From JBDTLH01 sp039934875 (GTDB lineage Bacteria; Acidobacteriota; Terriglobia; Terriglobales; Acidobacteriaceae), in contig JBDTLH010000157.1 in assembly GCA_039934875.1 (NCBI GenBank), positions 1-15,559 on the forward strand: a stretch of DNA of 15,559 nucleotides. The letters run 5' to 3'. The notes below the pieces were generated by a model. It did no database searches. It was not told the DNA's origin and saw only the letters and a list, made by a program, of their open reading frames with translations. A program made the position numbers and the translations under genes. Of the stretch, positions 1 through 6,968 are shown one piece after another. The stretch's first letter is position 1; each line of letters starts with the position of its first letter.

Positions 1-552
1 GCGCAGCTCGAGCCCGTCCGCAGCGATGAGCTATCGGTCAAGCTCTGGAAGCAGGAATCTCCCGATGGCCTGGTGCTTGCGCCCGTCAAACAATTTGCGG
101 CGCACTATGAAAAAGCTGATTGGGAGCAGCAGGTCGGCAAATTACCTTCCGTCGTCCCAGTTGCCGCGAACACGCTGCCTCCGCGCGAAATCGTCCTCGG
201 CATTACGATCGACAAGGATGCGCGCGCCTTCCCGCAAAGCACCGTGCTCCAGCAGTCACCTCTGATGGACATTGTCGGCGGCGTTCCTATTATGTTTCTC
301 ACCGGTCCCGATCAGGTCTCGATACGCGCCGTTCGGCGGTCGGTGAGAGACACAACCGCTGAGTTCTTCCACGACACCGCCTCTGCCGATTGGGCAATCC
401 TCGACTCTCAAACCCAGAGCCGCTGGAACTTCTCCGGCTGCGCTATCGATGGGCCGCTCAAAGGCATATGCCTCGAACCTGTTCCCGCCATCAAAGACTA
501 TTGGTTCGATTGGCAGCTTTATCATCCCGGTACCTCAATCTACCGTCATTAA
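1..552 (+). CDS. DUF3179 domain-containing protein, C-terminal 183 codons (5' end outside window)
   Basis: The reading frame is open from base 1 to the TAA at 550-552, so the gene starts upstream of the window. The final part carries DUF3179 hallmarks: an 'LGITIDKDARAFP' strand, 'DIVGGVPI', the 'DSQTQSRWNFSG' turn, 'GPLKG', and the ending 'WQLYHPGTSIY'. DUF3179 proteins are secreted or lipoprotein-type proteins of unknown biochemical role. The canonical Tyr-Cys-x-x-Cys segment after 'PI' is missing here ('MFLTGPDQ' instead). The first 25 residues ('LEPV..DELSVKLWKQESPDGLVL') resemble the very end of the protein ('LEPVPAIKDYWFDWQLYHPGTSIY'), suggesting that a first DUF3179 copy ends at the window edge and that the protein is a tandem duplication. 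The gene converges on the cytochrome gene. Family assignment is by motif recall and is fairly secure; function is unknown. Confidence 0.8.
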   Translation, partial: AQLEPVRSDELSVKLWKQESPDGLVLAPVKQFAAHYEKADWEQQVGKLPSVVPVAANTLPPREIVLGITIDKDARAFPQSTVLQQSPLMDIVGGVPIMFLTGPDQVSIRAVRRSVRDTTAEFFHDTASADWAILDSQTQSRWNFSGCAIDGPLKGICLEPVPAIKDYWFDWQLYHPGTSIYRH

Positions 553-600
553 CGCAACATTGCCTCCTGAAACGTTGGGCATTGCCTGAGTCTTGCGCAT

Positions 601-668
601 TGTCCTGAGCGCACCGGGGTCCCCGCCGCGCGCCGCGCGTGGTAGGGTGGGAAGCGAAGGATCTCGCG
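601..668. repeat. Possible interspersed GC-rich repeat between convergent genes
   Basis: The 134-nt gap between the convergent stop codons contains TTGTCCTGAGCG, a GC-rich block with CGGGGTCCCCG and repeated CGCG, and then GCGAAGGATCTCGCG. The outer parts resemble the 'cctgagcg...gaaggatct' motif that I associate with repeated intergenic sequences in acidobacterial genomes, here interrupted in the middle. Only one copy is visible, so repeat status is inferred. No convincing bidirectional terminator with a T-run was seen. Confidence 0.25.
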
Positions 669-686
669 TTTCGCGTCATCCACAAC

Positions 687-1844
687 TCAGCCGGGAAACC
701 GCTGTTCCTTCACCACCCGGATCATGTGGTCGGTGAACTTGTAGTGCGTGTCCTCGATCTCGTACTTGGGCATGTGGCAGGTCGCGCAATCCTTGGTGGC
801 ACGAGGGCACGCGGCCGCGGAATGTTGCACGGAGGACTTCGTTTCACCGTTGGCATGGCAGCTCAGGCAGTTCTTGTCATAGCTTGAAGCTATTTCGACC
901 AACGGCTTATGCGGATCGTGGCATCCCGCGCACGTGAGTCGCGCGTCGCCCGCATCGCCCCAGCACTTACTGCTCTCCAGTCGGTACGCCGGAAACCGCA
1001 CCTGCGCGACCCCGTAGGTTCCCTCCATGCTCACGTCAACCCACGTCTTATGGCACGCTCCGCAGAAATCCACTTGATCGACCGGCTTTAGACGCTTTGG
1101 ATTAAAAATGAATGACGTGTCTCGAATCCCCGCCTTCATTGCCGCAACGTGCGCCGCTCCCGGCCCGTGGCACGCCTCGCAACTCACACCCGGAATCAGC
1201 CGCTCCGGCTCCAGCTTACCCGTCGTCATTCCCGTCGAATGGCAACTGAAGCATCCACGCAGCTGCGCCGCAGGCACCGTTCGCCCCAACGCTTCCTCGA
1301 CCGTCGTCGGCGCGGCTCGTTGCGCCGGAGTGGCGGCGAATCCCTGAATCGTCGGAAAGTAACTGAAATAGCTCTCGACCCACGATTCGCTTAGCTTTGA
1401 GTAATACACCTGGCTGATCTCGCCCGATCCAAACGCCCATGCAACCGGCGCATCTAGAGATTTTTCTCGCCCGCCTGCTAGCGCGACGTTATAAGAGGGC
1501 CCCGACGTCGATGCCGCGATGTGATAATCGAAATTGTTCAGCTTGAAGCTGTGACCCGTATGAGAGCTGAGAATGTCAGACTGCGCCCCACTCATGAGCG
1601 TACGCGCCATCGCCGTCTTGCGCTGCGATGCGACCATCTGCTCGTGGCACTGCGCGCAGGCTTTTGCGCCCACGAAGCCGTCCCCACTCGCCTGTTCTTT
1701 GGTGGGCCACCAGCCGGCGCGCTCCAGCCTCTCTTGCGTGCTCGTCTGCTCCGGCGCGTTCTCCGCCTGCTGCGCCATCAACAGCATCGCGCTCGCCAGC
1801 CACGCCGCGAGCAAGCACCGGAAGATCACAGGAGACCTGTGCAT
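687..1844 (-). CDS. Secreted heptahaem c-type cytochrome
   Basis: This 385-residue protein has an N-terminal signal peptide (about residues 1-25, hydrophobic core 'LLAAWLASAMLLM', then AQQ) and seven CxxCH haem-attachment motifs: CAQCH 63-67, CFSCH 198-202, CEACH 222-226, CGACH 261-265, CAGCH 305-309, CLSCH 326-330 and CATCH 353-357. 'GAKACAQCHE' and 'GVSCEACHGPGAAH' are typical of cytochrome c554/doubled-CxxCH folds. Residues 68-197 form a haem-free insert of about 130 residues between haems 1 and 2. The protein should be exported by Sec and loaded with haem in the periplasm, acting in electron transfer; redox partner and substrate cannot be read from sequence. It lies 28 nt downstream of the GH116 gene on the same strand, so co-transcription is likely. 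The ATG at 1844 has only a weak ribosome site. A nitrite- or hydroxylamine-converting enzyme is possible but no CxxCK or similar catalytic haem motif is seen. Confidence 0.9.
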   Translation of the reverse strand: MHRSPVIFRCLLAAWLASAMLLMAQQAENAPEQTSTQERLERAGWWPTKEQASGDGFVGAKACAQCHEQMVASQRKTAMARTLMSGAQSDILSSHTGHSFKLNNFDYHIAASTSGPSYNVALAGGREKSLDAPVAWAFGSGEISQVYYSKLSESWVESYFSYFPTIQGFAATPAQRAAPTTVEEALGRTVPAAQLRGCFSCHSTGMTTGKLEPERLIPGVSCEACHGPGAAHVAAMKAGIRDTSFIFNPKRLKPVDQVDFCGACHKTWVDVSMEGTYGVAQVRFPAYRLESSKCWGDAGDARLTCAGCHDPHKPLVEIASSYDKNCLSCHANGETKSSVQHSAAACPRATKDCATCHMPKYEIEDTHYKFTDHMIRVVKEQRFPG

Positions 1845-1872
1845 TCCATGTATTCTATCGCCCGCTGGCCCT

Positions 1873-4308
1873 CTATTTGGCGGGCCTCTCTTGCGGCGTC
1901 ATCTCCATCGCCCAAATCCCTCCCGGACGCATATACATGCTCGCGCGATATAATCCACGCGAATCATAAGCCTCTGGAGTGCGGAAGAAGTATCCCCGAT
2001 CTCTCCACACCACGTTGTAAACCCCCTGGGCTGTCCGGAAGCCCTGCTCCCTCATACCTTCCGCGATCATGCTGGATGCCAAGCCGAAGGTCGTTCCCGT
2101 CCACACCTCTTCCACCTGCTCATTGTCGTGCATGACCGAGCCGTCGGCGTTCATGCCGTTCAATGCTCCCATCTCTCCGCCGTTGAACTTCATCACGTTG
2201 TTGTCGAAGACATGCTGCAACGCCGAACGGCGCATTGCCGCGGGCACCAGATCGCCCAGGCCGGTCATGCTCGCATACCACTGTCCGGCAAGTTGCTCCG
2301 CCATAATGCTGGTGCGATAGGGGCTGCCGGTGTCGTAGTCAAAGTAAGTTCCGTTCCATAAGTTTTTGATATATGCCGCCTGTGCCCGTTTGAAGAGCGC
2401 GTCATATTGTGACGCCGTGTTCGCGTCTCCAAGCTTTCGGCCAATCTCCGCCGTCGCTCGCAGCGCTGCCAGGTATAGCCCTCCGCTATATGCGCTCTCG
2501 CCGCGCGCGATCCAGTTGTCGTAGGTCTGGTCAGGAAAGCCGCCGTTCTCGATCATCCCATCTCCATTGCTGTCATACTGCCGCAGATGCTCCATCGCCT
2601 GCCGCGCCGGCTTCCACGTCTTCGTCAGAAAATCCGCATCCTTGCTGCCCGTCATCTGATAATCGCGCCAGATCATGAGCACGAATTTGCTGTTCAGATC
2701 ACGCCAGTTCGAGACGTCCTGATAGTTGTATTGGTTCACATTCACAAACGGATCTTCCGCCGGGTTCCCCAGATCGTGCGGCGCCGATCCTGCCGTCTTC
2801 CGCTCCATCCCCACCAGTTGATGCTCATGGTCGAGCTTCCACTGCCACACATATTTCTGCGGATTGCTCTCCGCAATGGTGTCGCTGTATTCCAGCATCT
2901 CCTGCTTCTCGACTTCCGGCCAGAACTTCACCAGCGGAAACGACCCGTAAAACCTGACGTCCGAAGTCCCGTAATATGGATAATCAAAGCACTCCAGATA
3001 GCTGAAGCTGTCTGAATCTTTGGTGGAGACGTGCAGCGGATTCGACGCGCCCTTCCGCTCGTGCGCCCACAGCGAACCGCCATCGGCAATGATGTACAGC
3101 TCATTGAAGAGTTCGCCGCGATACCACAGCGGCTTCGATTGGTCTTCGATATACGGCTTCTGCCAGGCATCGATCTGCGCGCTCCAACTCTGATCGTCCT
3201 CGAGCGCCGTGCGCGCGATCTTCCACGCATTCGTGCCTGACTCGTCGAAAAACTTGGTGTAGTGGCGTATCCATTGCCGCCCGCCGCCGAACTGCGCGAT
3301 GGGAAAGTCCCATGCCAACGCCATCGGCACAAACTTCTTTTCATGCGGCCCCAGGCGGAAGCGCACGGCGATGGCACCCGCCATTGGTTGTCCGCTACTC
3401 GCGAGCCCAACCTGCTGGTTAGGCAGTCGCCCATCCGTCGCAAACGGCTTCCATACCTCAACGCCGCTCCCCTGCGGATTGAAATCCGAGAGGTAACCCA
3501 CTTCCACTCCCGGCGACTGCAACGCCGCAATCGCAAACTGCCCGTCCCACTCCTCTTGCACTGCGCCCTTGCGCAGCCGGTCGAAGACGATCCCCCGCAT
3601 CGTGCCGCTACCCATTCCCTCGCTGCGATAGGTGTTTATGTTTTGCGCGTTCAGGGCGGCGTCAAAGCCCCGCCCCGCATCACGAAACCATCCCACCATA
3701 TTGGTCCAGGAAAAGAGCAGTGAGACCGTCATCGCCTTCTCCGAGGGGTTCTGCACATACCAGTTGAAAACCGCGACCGGATAGCTCGATTCCTTATAGT
3801 TATCCGGCAGCACCGGCGAAAACTGCTCCACCGTGATCTTCACCGGCAACTGCGGCGTATCGTAGCTGAACCACGACTTCGGATAAAGCGCCGAATATTG
3901 CCCTCCTCCCACCGGATAAGACCAGTCCCAAGAGGACAGCGCTCCGCCCGAAGGCTTTTTGGTCGAGAGCGCCTTCGCGACCGCCTCGCCGCCATCTGGC
4001 TTTACGAAAACGGCGAATTGGTTCGCGGGAACATTCTCGAATTTGTGCACTCCTGCCTTGATGTGCCAGCGGGAAAAATCTCCATCGTAACCGCGCGAGA
4101 ACGTGCCTGCGCCAAAGCCGCCCACCGGCGCTCCCTGGTCAAAGCCATCGTCGATGTTGGAAATTTCCGGCTTGTGGCCGCCCGGATTCGCCGGTGCTAC
4201 CCCCAGTCCGATATGCCATGCAGCGGCCGGAATATGATCGTCGGCAAAGAGCAGCGCGCTACCGGCACACGCCAGCAGCAATATCTTACTTAATCGATTT
4301 AGTAGCAA
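1873..4308 (-). CDS. GH116 family beta-glycosidase (GBA2/glucosylceramidase-like), secreted
   Basis: From the TTG at 4308 the protein has 811 residues. It matches glycoside hydrolase family 116, retaining enzymes such as human GBA2, archaeal SSO1353 and TxGA116, which cleave beta-glucosides, beta-xylosides or glucosylceramide. The N-terminal beta domain (about 50-370) begins with 'GAPVGGFGAGTFSRGYDGDF'. The (alpha/alpha)6 domain (about 400-800, DUF608) contains 'YLECFDYPYYGTSDVRFY', giving Glu439 as predicted nucleophile, and 'GDGMIENGGFPDQTYDNW', giving Asp593 as predicted acid/base. 'EQLAGQWYA' and 'EVWTGTTFGLA' are also family motifs. The TTG start is chosen because AGGAG lies 6 nt upstream and it gives a clean signal peptide ('RLSKILLLACAGSALLFA'). 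An ATG 25 codons upstream has no such site and precedes a charged, non-signal stretch. The cytochrome gene follows in the same direction. Family is near certain; substrate is not determinable. Confidence 0.93.
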   Translation of the reverse strand: MLLNRLSKILLLACAGSALLFADDHIPAAAWHIGLGVAPANPGGHKPEISNIDDGFDQGAPVGGFGAGTFSRGYDGDFSRWHIKAGVHKFENVPANQFAVFVKPDGGEAVAKALSTKKPSGGALSSWDWSYPVGGGQYSALYPKSWFSYDTPQLPVKITVEQFSPVLPDNYKESSYPVAVFNWYVQNPSEKAMTVSLLFSWTNMVGWFRDAGRGFDAALNAQNINTYRSEGMGSGTMRGIVFDRLRKGAVQEEWDGQFAIAALQSPGVEVGYLSDFNPQGSGVEVWKPFATDGRLPNQQVGLASSGQPMAGAIAVRFRLGPHEKKFVPMALAWDFPIAQFGGGRQWIRHYTKFFDESGTNAWKIARTALEDDQSWSAQIDAWQKPYIEDQSKPLWYRGELFNELYIIADGGSLWAHERKGASNPLHVSTKDSDSFSYLECFDYPYYGTSDVRFYGSFPLVKFWPEVEKQEMLEYSDTIAESNPQKYVWQWKLDHEHQLVGMERKTAGSAPHDLGNPAEDPFVNVNQYNYQDVSNWRDLNSKFVLMIWRDYQMTGSKDADFLTKTWKPARQAMEHLRQYDSNGDGMIENGGFPDQTYDNWIARGESAYSGGLYLAALRATAEIGRKLGDANTASQYDALFKRAQAAYIKNLWNGTYFDYDTGSPYRTSIMAEQLAGQWYASMTGLGDLVPAAMRRSALQHVFDNNVMKFNGGEMGALNGMNADGSVMHDNEQVEEVWTGTTFGLASSMIAEGMREQGFRTAQGVYNVVWRDRGYFFRTPEAYDSRGLYRASMYMRPGGIWAMEMTPQERPAK

Positions 4309-4314
4309 GCGAAA

Positions 4315-4319
4315 CTCCT
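4315..4319 (-). promoter_or_regulatory. Ribosome binding site deciding the GH116 TTG start
   Basis: On the minus strand AGGAG stands 6 nt before TTG (4308-4306). It selects TTG over the ATG at 4383, which would also push the gene into the 89-nt divergent promoter region shared with the gene at 4398. Confidence 0.6.
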
Positions 4320-4397
4320 GGTCCGAATCGGGATGTGTGCATGATACACTCTGCCTGTTTAGAATCGTTCTGCTTCCAATCACCCCCGAGGGCTTCC

Positions 4398-4925
4398 ATG
4401 AAGAAATCCGTCCTGCTGACGCTCCTATGTCTTACTGGTCTCTGCTTTGCCAACTTGGGATGGGCGCAACGGGCTTCACCCCTCGCTCCATCGTCTCTGA
4501 AGGAGCTGTCGAAAGCAGAGTTGGCCCGCCTCATCCCCGCCAGCTATTTCTTTGCCGGACAGACCGCGAGCACGCAACTGCGCAATGCCGGTGGAGTTCG
4601 ATTTAACGATGGGAAGTTTCTGCTGATTGCGCTGGTCGATAATTCCGGATACTCCAGCGGCCTGGCGCAAAAATATCAGGGACTGTTAATAACCCAGGTT
4701 GCGCTCGACTTTGACGGCAGCACCATAGAACCCGGGTCCTACGGCTTTGGATCGCCTGCCGCCAACCACGTCGGCATCCTGGACATCAATGCCAATGAAA
4801 TTGCCGGCGGCGCCACCGCTGCCTCCCCGAATCCGCGCCCCGTACCTCTGCGCCTGACAGTGGGCGATTCCGGAATCATAGTGAGTCTAAACAAACGCAG
4901 CTTCACCTTGAAGTTGAAAGACTAA
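4398..4925 (+). CDS. Small secreted protein of unknown function
   Basis: The 175-residue protein starts at the ATG at 4398, preceded by GAGGG with a 5-nt spacer. It has a clear Sec signal peptide ('MKKSVLLTLLCLTGLCF...GWAQ', cleavage near residue 24). The mature part has no cysteines, and contains 'IPASYFFAGQTASTQLRNAGG', 'GKFLLIALVDNSGYSSG' and a C-terminal strand-rich part ending 'VSLNKRSFTLKLKD'. The alternation of short hydrophobic and polar stretches suggests a small beta-rich periplasmic or surface protein. I do not recognise the family. It is transcribed divergently from the GH116/cytochrome pair with 89 nt between the starts, so shared regulation is possible but unproven. Longer upstream versions of the frame would lose the signal peptide and run into the GH116 gene. 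Confidence 0.8.
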   Translation: MKKSVLLTLLCLTGLCFANLGWAQRASPLAPSSLKELSKAELARLIPASYFFAGQTASTQLRNAGGVRFNDGKFLLIALVDNSGYSSGLAQKYQGLLITQVALDFDGSTIEPGSYGFGSPAANHVGILDINANEIAGGATAASPNPRPVPLRLTVGDSGIIVSLNKRSFTLKLKD

Positions 4926-4956
4926 ACGGCGCCACACTCCATCAGTTGATGGCTGT

Positions 4957-5005
4957 CAGCTAGTAACTGGTAGCTGGTAGCTGGTAGCTGGTAGCCAGTA
5001 GCTGA
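4957..5005. repeat. Heptamer tandem array, TAGCTGG type (7 units)
   Basis: Seven consecutive 7-nt units read CAGCTAG, TAACTGG, TAGCTGG three times, TAGCCAG and TAGCTGA. The array ends one base before the DinB stop codon (5007-5009) in the 81-nt gap between convergent genes. It belongs to the CTGGNNN family seen at four other places in the window. Confidence 0.9.
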
Positions 5006-5006
5006 T

Positions 5007-5504
5007 TCACGCCGGCCATATCCCCAGCAATCGTCGCAAGACCACGAGCTCGCCCGTGTGATAGGCGTTGTGGTCGGCGATCAACAACGCCTCCCGCAAC
5101 AGGTTCTGACCCTCACCCGCCCACGGGAACGGCGCAAACAGATCAGCATTCGTATCCGAGATCAACCCCTCGAAGCGGTTGCGATCGGCGCGGATCTGCT
5201 CCAGCGACCGCTCCCACGCCTGCTCCTCCGGTGGATTAGCTTCCTTCGGCCAGTATTCGTCCGGCCACTTCAGTGCCTTGTAGTTGCCATCGCGGTTCGA
5301 GCTGAATTGCAGAATATCGTTCTGCGCAATCCTCAGGTGTTCCAGCAATTGCCAGGCGGAGTAGGGCACCGCCTCCCACACCACGCCTCGCTTCTCCACG
5401 GGGAAATCATCCACCACCTCATCCAGCTCCGCATGGGCGTTGCCCCCGTCGAGCAGCGCCCGAAGCTGTGCCCTGAGTTCATCCTGATTGTCCGTCTTCG
5501 TCAT
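5007..5504 (-). CDS. DinB-like metal-binding four-helix protein
   Basis: The 165-residue length and layout fit the DinB/YfiT-like superfamily, small four-helix-bundle proteins that hold a divalent metal through three histidines. The candidate ligands are visible: His56 in 'SAWQLLEHLRIAQ', and His145 and His149 in 'IADHNAYHTGELV', the family's C-terminal signature. Members act as thiol-dependent transferases or have unknown roles; DinB itself is DNA-damage induced in Bacillus but no damage box is seen here. There is no signal peptide, so it should be cytosolic. The ATG at 5504 lacks a good Shine-Dalgarno sequence. The gene is alone on its strand; its stop codon abuts a heptamer repeat array. 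Family confident; reaction unknown. Confidence 0.88.
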   Translation of the reverse strand: MTKTDNQDELRAQLRALLDGGNAHAELDEVVDDFPVEKRGVVWEAVPYSAWQLLEHLRIAQNDILQFSSNRDGNYKALKWPDEYWPKEANPPEEQAWERSLEQIRADRNRFEGLISDTNADLFAPFPWAGEGQNLLREALLIADHNAYHTGELVVLRRLLGIWPA

Positions 5505-5659
5505 AGCGGCTATTAGAGTCGCCCCGCGGCCCCGACGTTGCTACGGTAGTCAAACCAGACAAGGCCTGGCAAAGATTTACAGCCTCTTCGGTTAACCGCA
5601 AGGGCAGGGGCGCGTCAGATGGAACGCGGTACAACCAATAGACGAGGGGTGTCCGACCT

Positions 5660-6904
5660 ATGCGCAACATGAATCGATTGGTATTGCTGGCCGGGGCGAT
5701 GACAACGACCACAATAGGCGCCTTCGCACAGCAGCCACAAACAGCGCCTCCCGCGAATTTCAGCTTCGATGGCAACTGGAGTTGCGAGGGAAAATTCACC
5801 AGCACCGGCAAGGTGCACCGTAACGTCTTCTCCGGAGAGCAGGCGTTGAACGGCTCGTGGATCAAGCTGACCGAAACCGATTTGGAGCCCAAGGGATACA
5901 TCGCGAATTACATGGTCCGTTATGACTCAGAGAAACAACAGATGGAGGAGGTGGACGTAAACAACTCTGGATACGCCATCTACACCGGGCGCGGTTGGGA
6001 AGGAAACAGGCTCGAACTCACAAGCACCGAGGCGATGAGCTACAAGCTTGCGAAGAACCGTTTCGTGTATGTGGCAGTGGACCCGGAAACATTTATCTTC
6101 TCCTGGGAGATACTACGAGACAAAGGTTGGTTGAACTACGATGAGGTGAAGTGCCGCAAGGACAACACAAAGACAAAGATGACGGCGGACCTGCCGCAGG
6201 CCAGCGATTATCTCGGCACAAAACTGCAAGCGGGAGAGACCCACAGCAACATATATTCGCTGGCTGTCTCCTATCAAGCGACTGGAATGGATGAGGTGGT
6301 GCACCGCGTGAGCGGCACCAGCACCTACAAAGTATTGTCTGTGGTCGCGCCGGACGATTATGTGTTCGAGTCGACGGATCGTTACGATGGCCATCCTGAG
6401 ACGATCAACAAGAGCGAGCTCAAAGACCATGGTCGGACGCTTTGCTCGCAGGGCGAGTGCCGTACCTATACCGACGGGAGCGGCCTGCTCTACAACGCGC
6501 TGCTATGGGGCGAGCCGAAGGGCGAACTGCATAAAGGGATGACCTGGACGGTCACGATTGGGCAGAAGTGGGAGCTAGCCAGCGGTGGCATACAGACCGT
6601 AACTGTGGAATCCGTCGATCCCGCGACCCATACCGTCACGCTCAAACGCGAGGGCTCAGCGCAGGCGTTGCCTACCGACAAGAAGCAACTCCCGGTCACC
6701 AAGGGAGAGCAGAAATTCACGGCTGATGTCGTTCCCGGCAACTCCCATTGGAGCGGATACACCACCTTCCGCGAAGGCCTGGTGATCAGCGACGAGTTGC
6801 TGATGGAGCGCCCGGTAAAAATAACCGCCAATGGATTAGGGAGCCTCAACGGGATGGAACGAGCTTATTTCCTGCTGAATGCCATGCCGTCAGGCCCATC
6901 CTAA
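5660..6904 (+). CDS. Secreted two-part protein of unknown function
   Basis: The 414-residue protein begins with a Sec signal peptide (residues 1-23, ending 'GAFA' before QQ). Residues about 33-170 form a strand-rich unit beginning 'FDGNWSCEGKF' and ending near 'NYDEVKCRK', with two cysteines (in 'NWSCEG' and 'VKCRK') that could form a disulfide. This resembles lipocalin-like or DUF1579-type barrels, which is only a suggestion. Residues about 185-410 form a second part with 'SLAVSYQATGMDEVVHRVSG', 'LCSQGECRTYTDGSG' (another possible disulfide) and 'KGEQKFTADVVPGNSHWSGYTTFREGLV'. The first ATG is preferred: GAGGGG lies about 11 nt upstream. The next gene follows after 64 nt, so the pair is probably co-transcribed and both products are exported. 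I cannot assign a function. Confidence 0.82.
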   Translation: MRNMNRLVLLAGAMTTTTIGAFAQQPQTAPPANFSFDGNWSCEGKFTSTGKVHRNVFSGEQALNGSWIKLTETDLEPKGYIANYMVRYDSEKQQMEEVDVNNSGYAIYTGRGWEGNRLELTSTEAMSYKLAKNRFVYVAVDPETFIFSWEILRDKGWLNYDEVKCRKDNTKTKMTADLPQASDYLGTKLQAGETHSNIYSLAVSYQATGMDEVVHRVSGTSTYKVLSVVAPDDYVFESTDRYDGHPETINKSELKDHGRTLCSQGECRTYTDGSGLLYNALLWGEPKGELHKGMTWTVTIGQKWELASGGIQTVTVESVDPATHTVTLKREGSAQALPTDKKQLPVTKGEQKFTADVVPGNSHWSGYTTFREGLVISDELLMERPVKITANGLGSLNGMERAYFLLNAMPSGPS

Positions 6905-6954
6905 ACGCTCCGTGCCCGGATGCGCTATGCTGATTGCGTCCTGAAAACAGGCGC

Positions 6955-6960
6955 AAAGGA
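6955..6960 (+). promoter_or_regulatory. Ribosome binding site selecting the second ATG of the phospholipase B-like gene
   Basis: AAAGGA is 8 nt before the ATG at 6969 but overlaps the in-frame ATG at 6960, so 6969 is the likelier start. The alternative adds only three residues. Confidence 0.5.
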
Positions 6961-6968
6961 TGTTGGAG

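Noticed and set aside
601..640. Bidirectional intrinsic terminator after the DUF3179 gene
   Set aside because: CGGGGTCCCCG has a one-base loop and no following T-run.
1521..2135. 204-codon plus-strand frame over the cytochrome/GH116 junction
   Set aside because: It is antisense to the end of GH116 and the cytochrome signal peptide, and has low-complexity Arg/Pro/Ser composition.
2928..3536. 202-codon minus-strand frame within the GH116 gene
   Set aside because: Arg/Ser-rich product in a shifted frame of a gene with intact catalytic motifs; a GC-rich shadow.
4309..4383. ATG at 4383 as the GH116 start
   Set aside because: It has no ribosome site, leaves the signal peptide internal by 25 polar residues, and a TTG with AGGAG at 6 nt is available.
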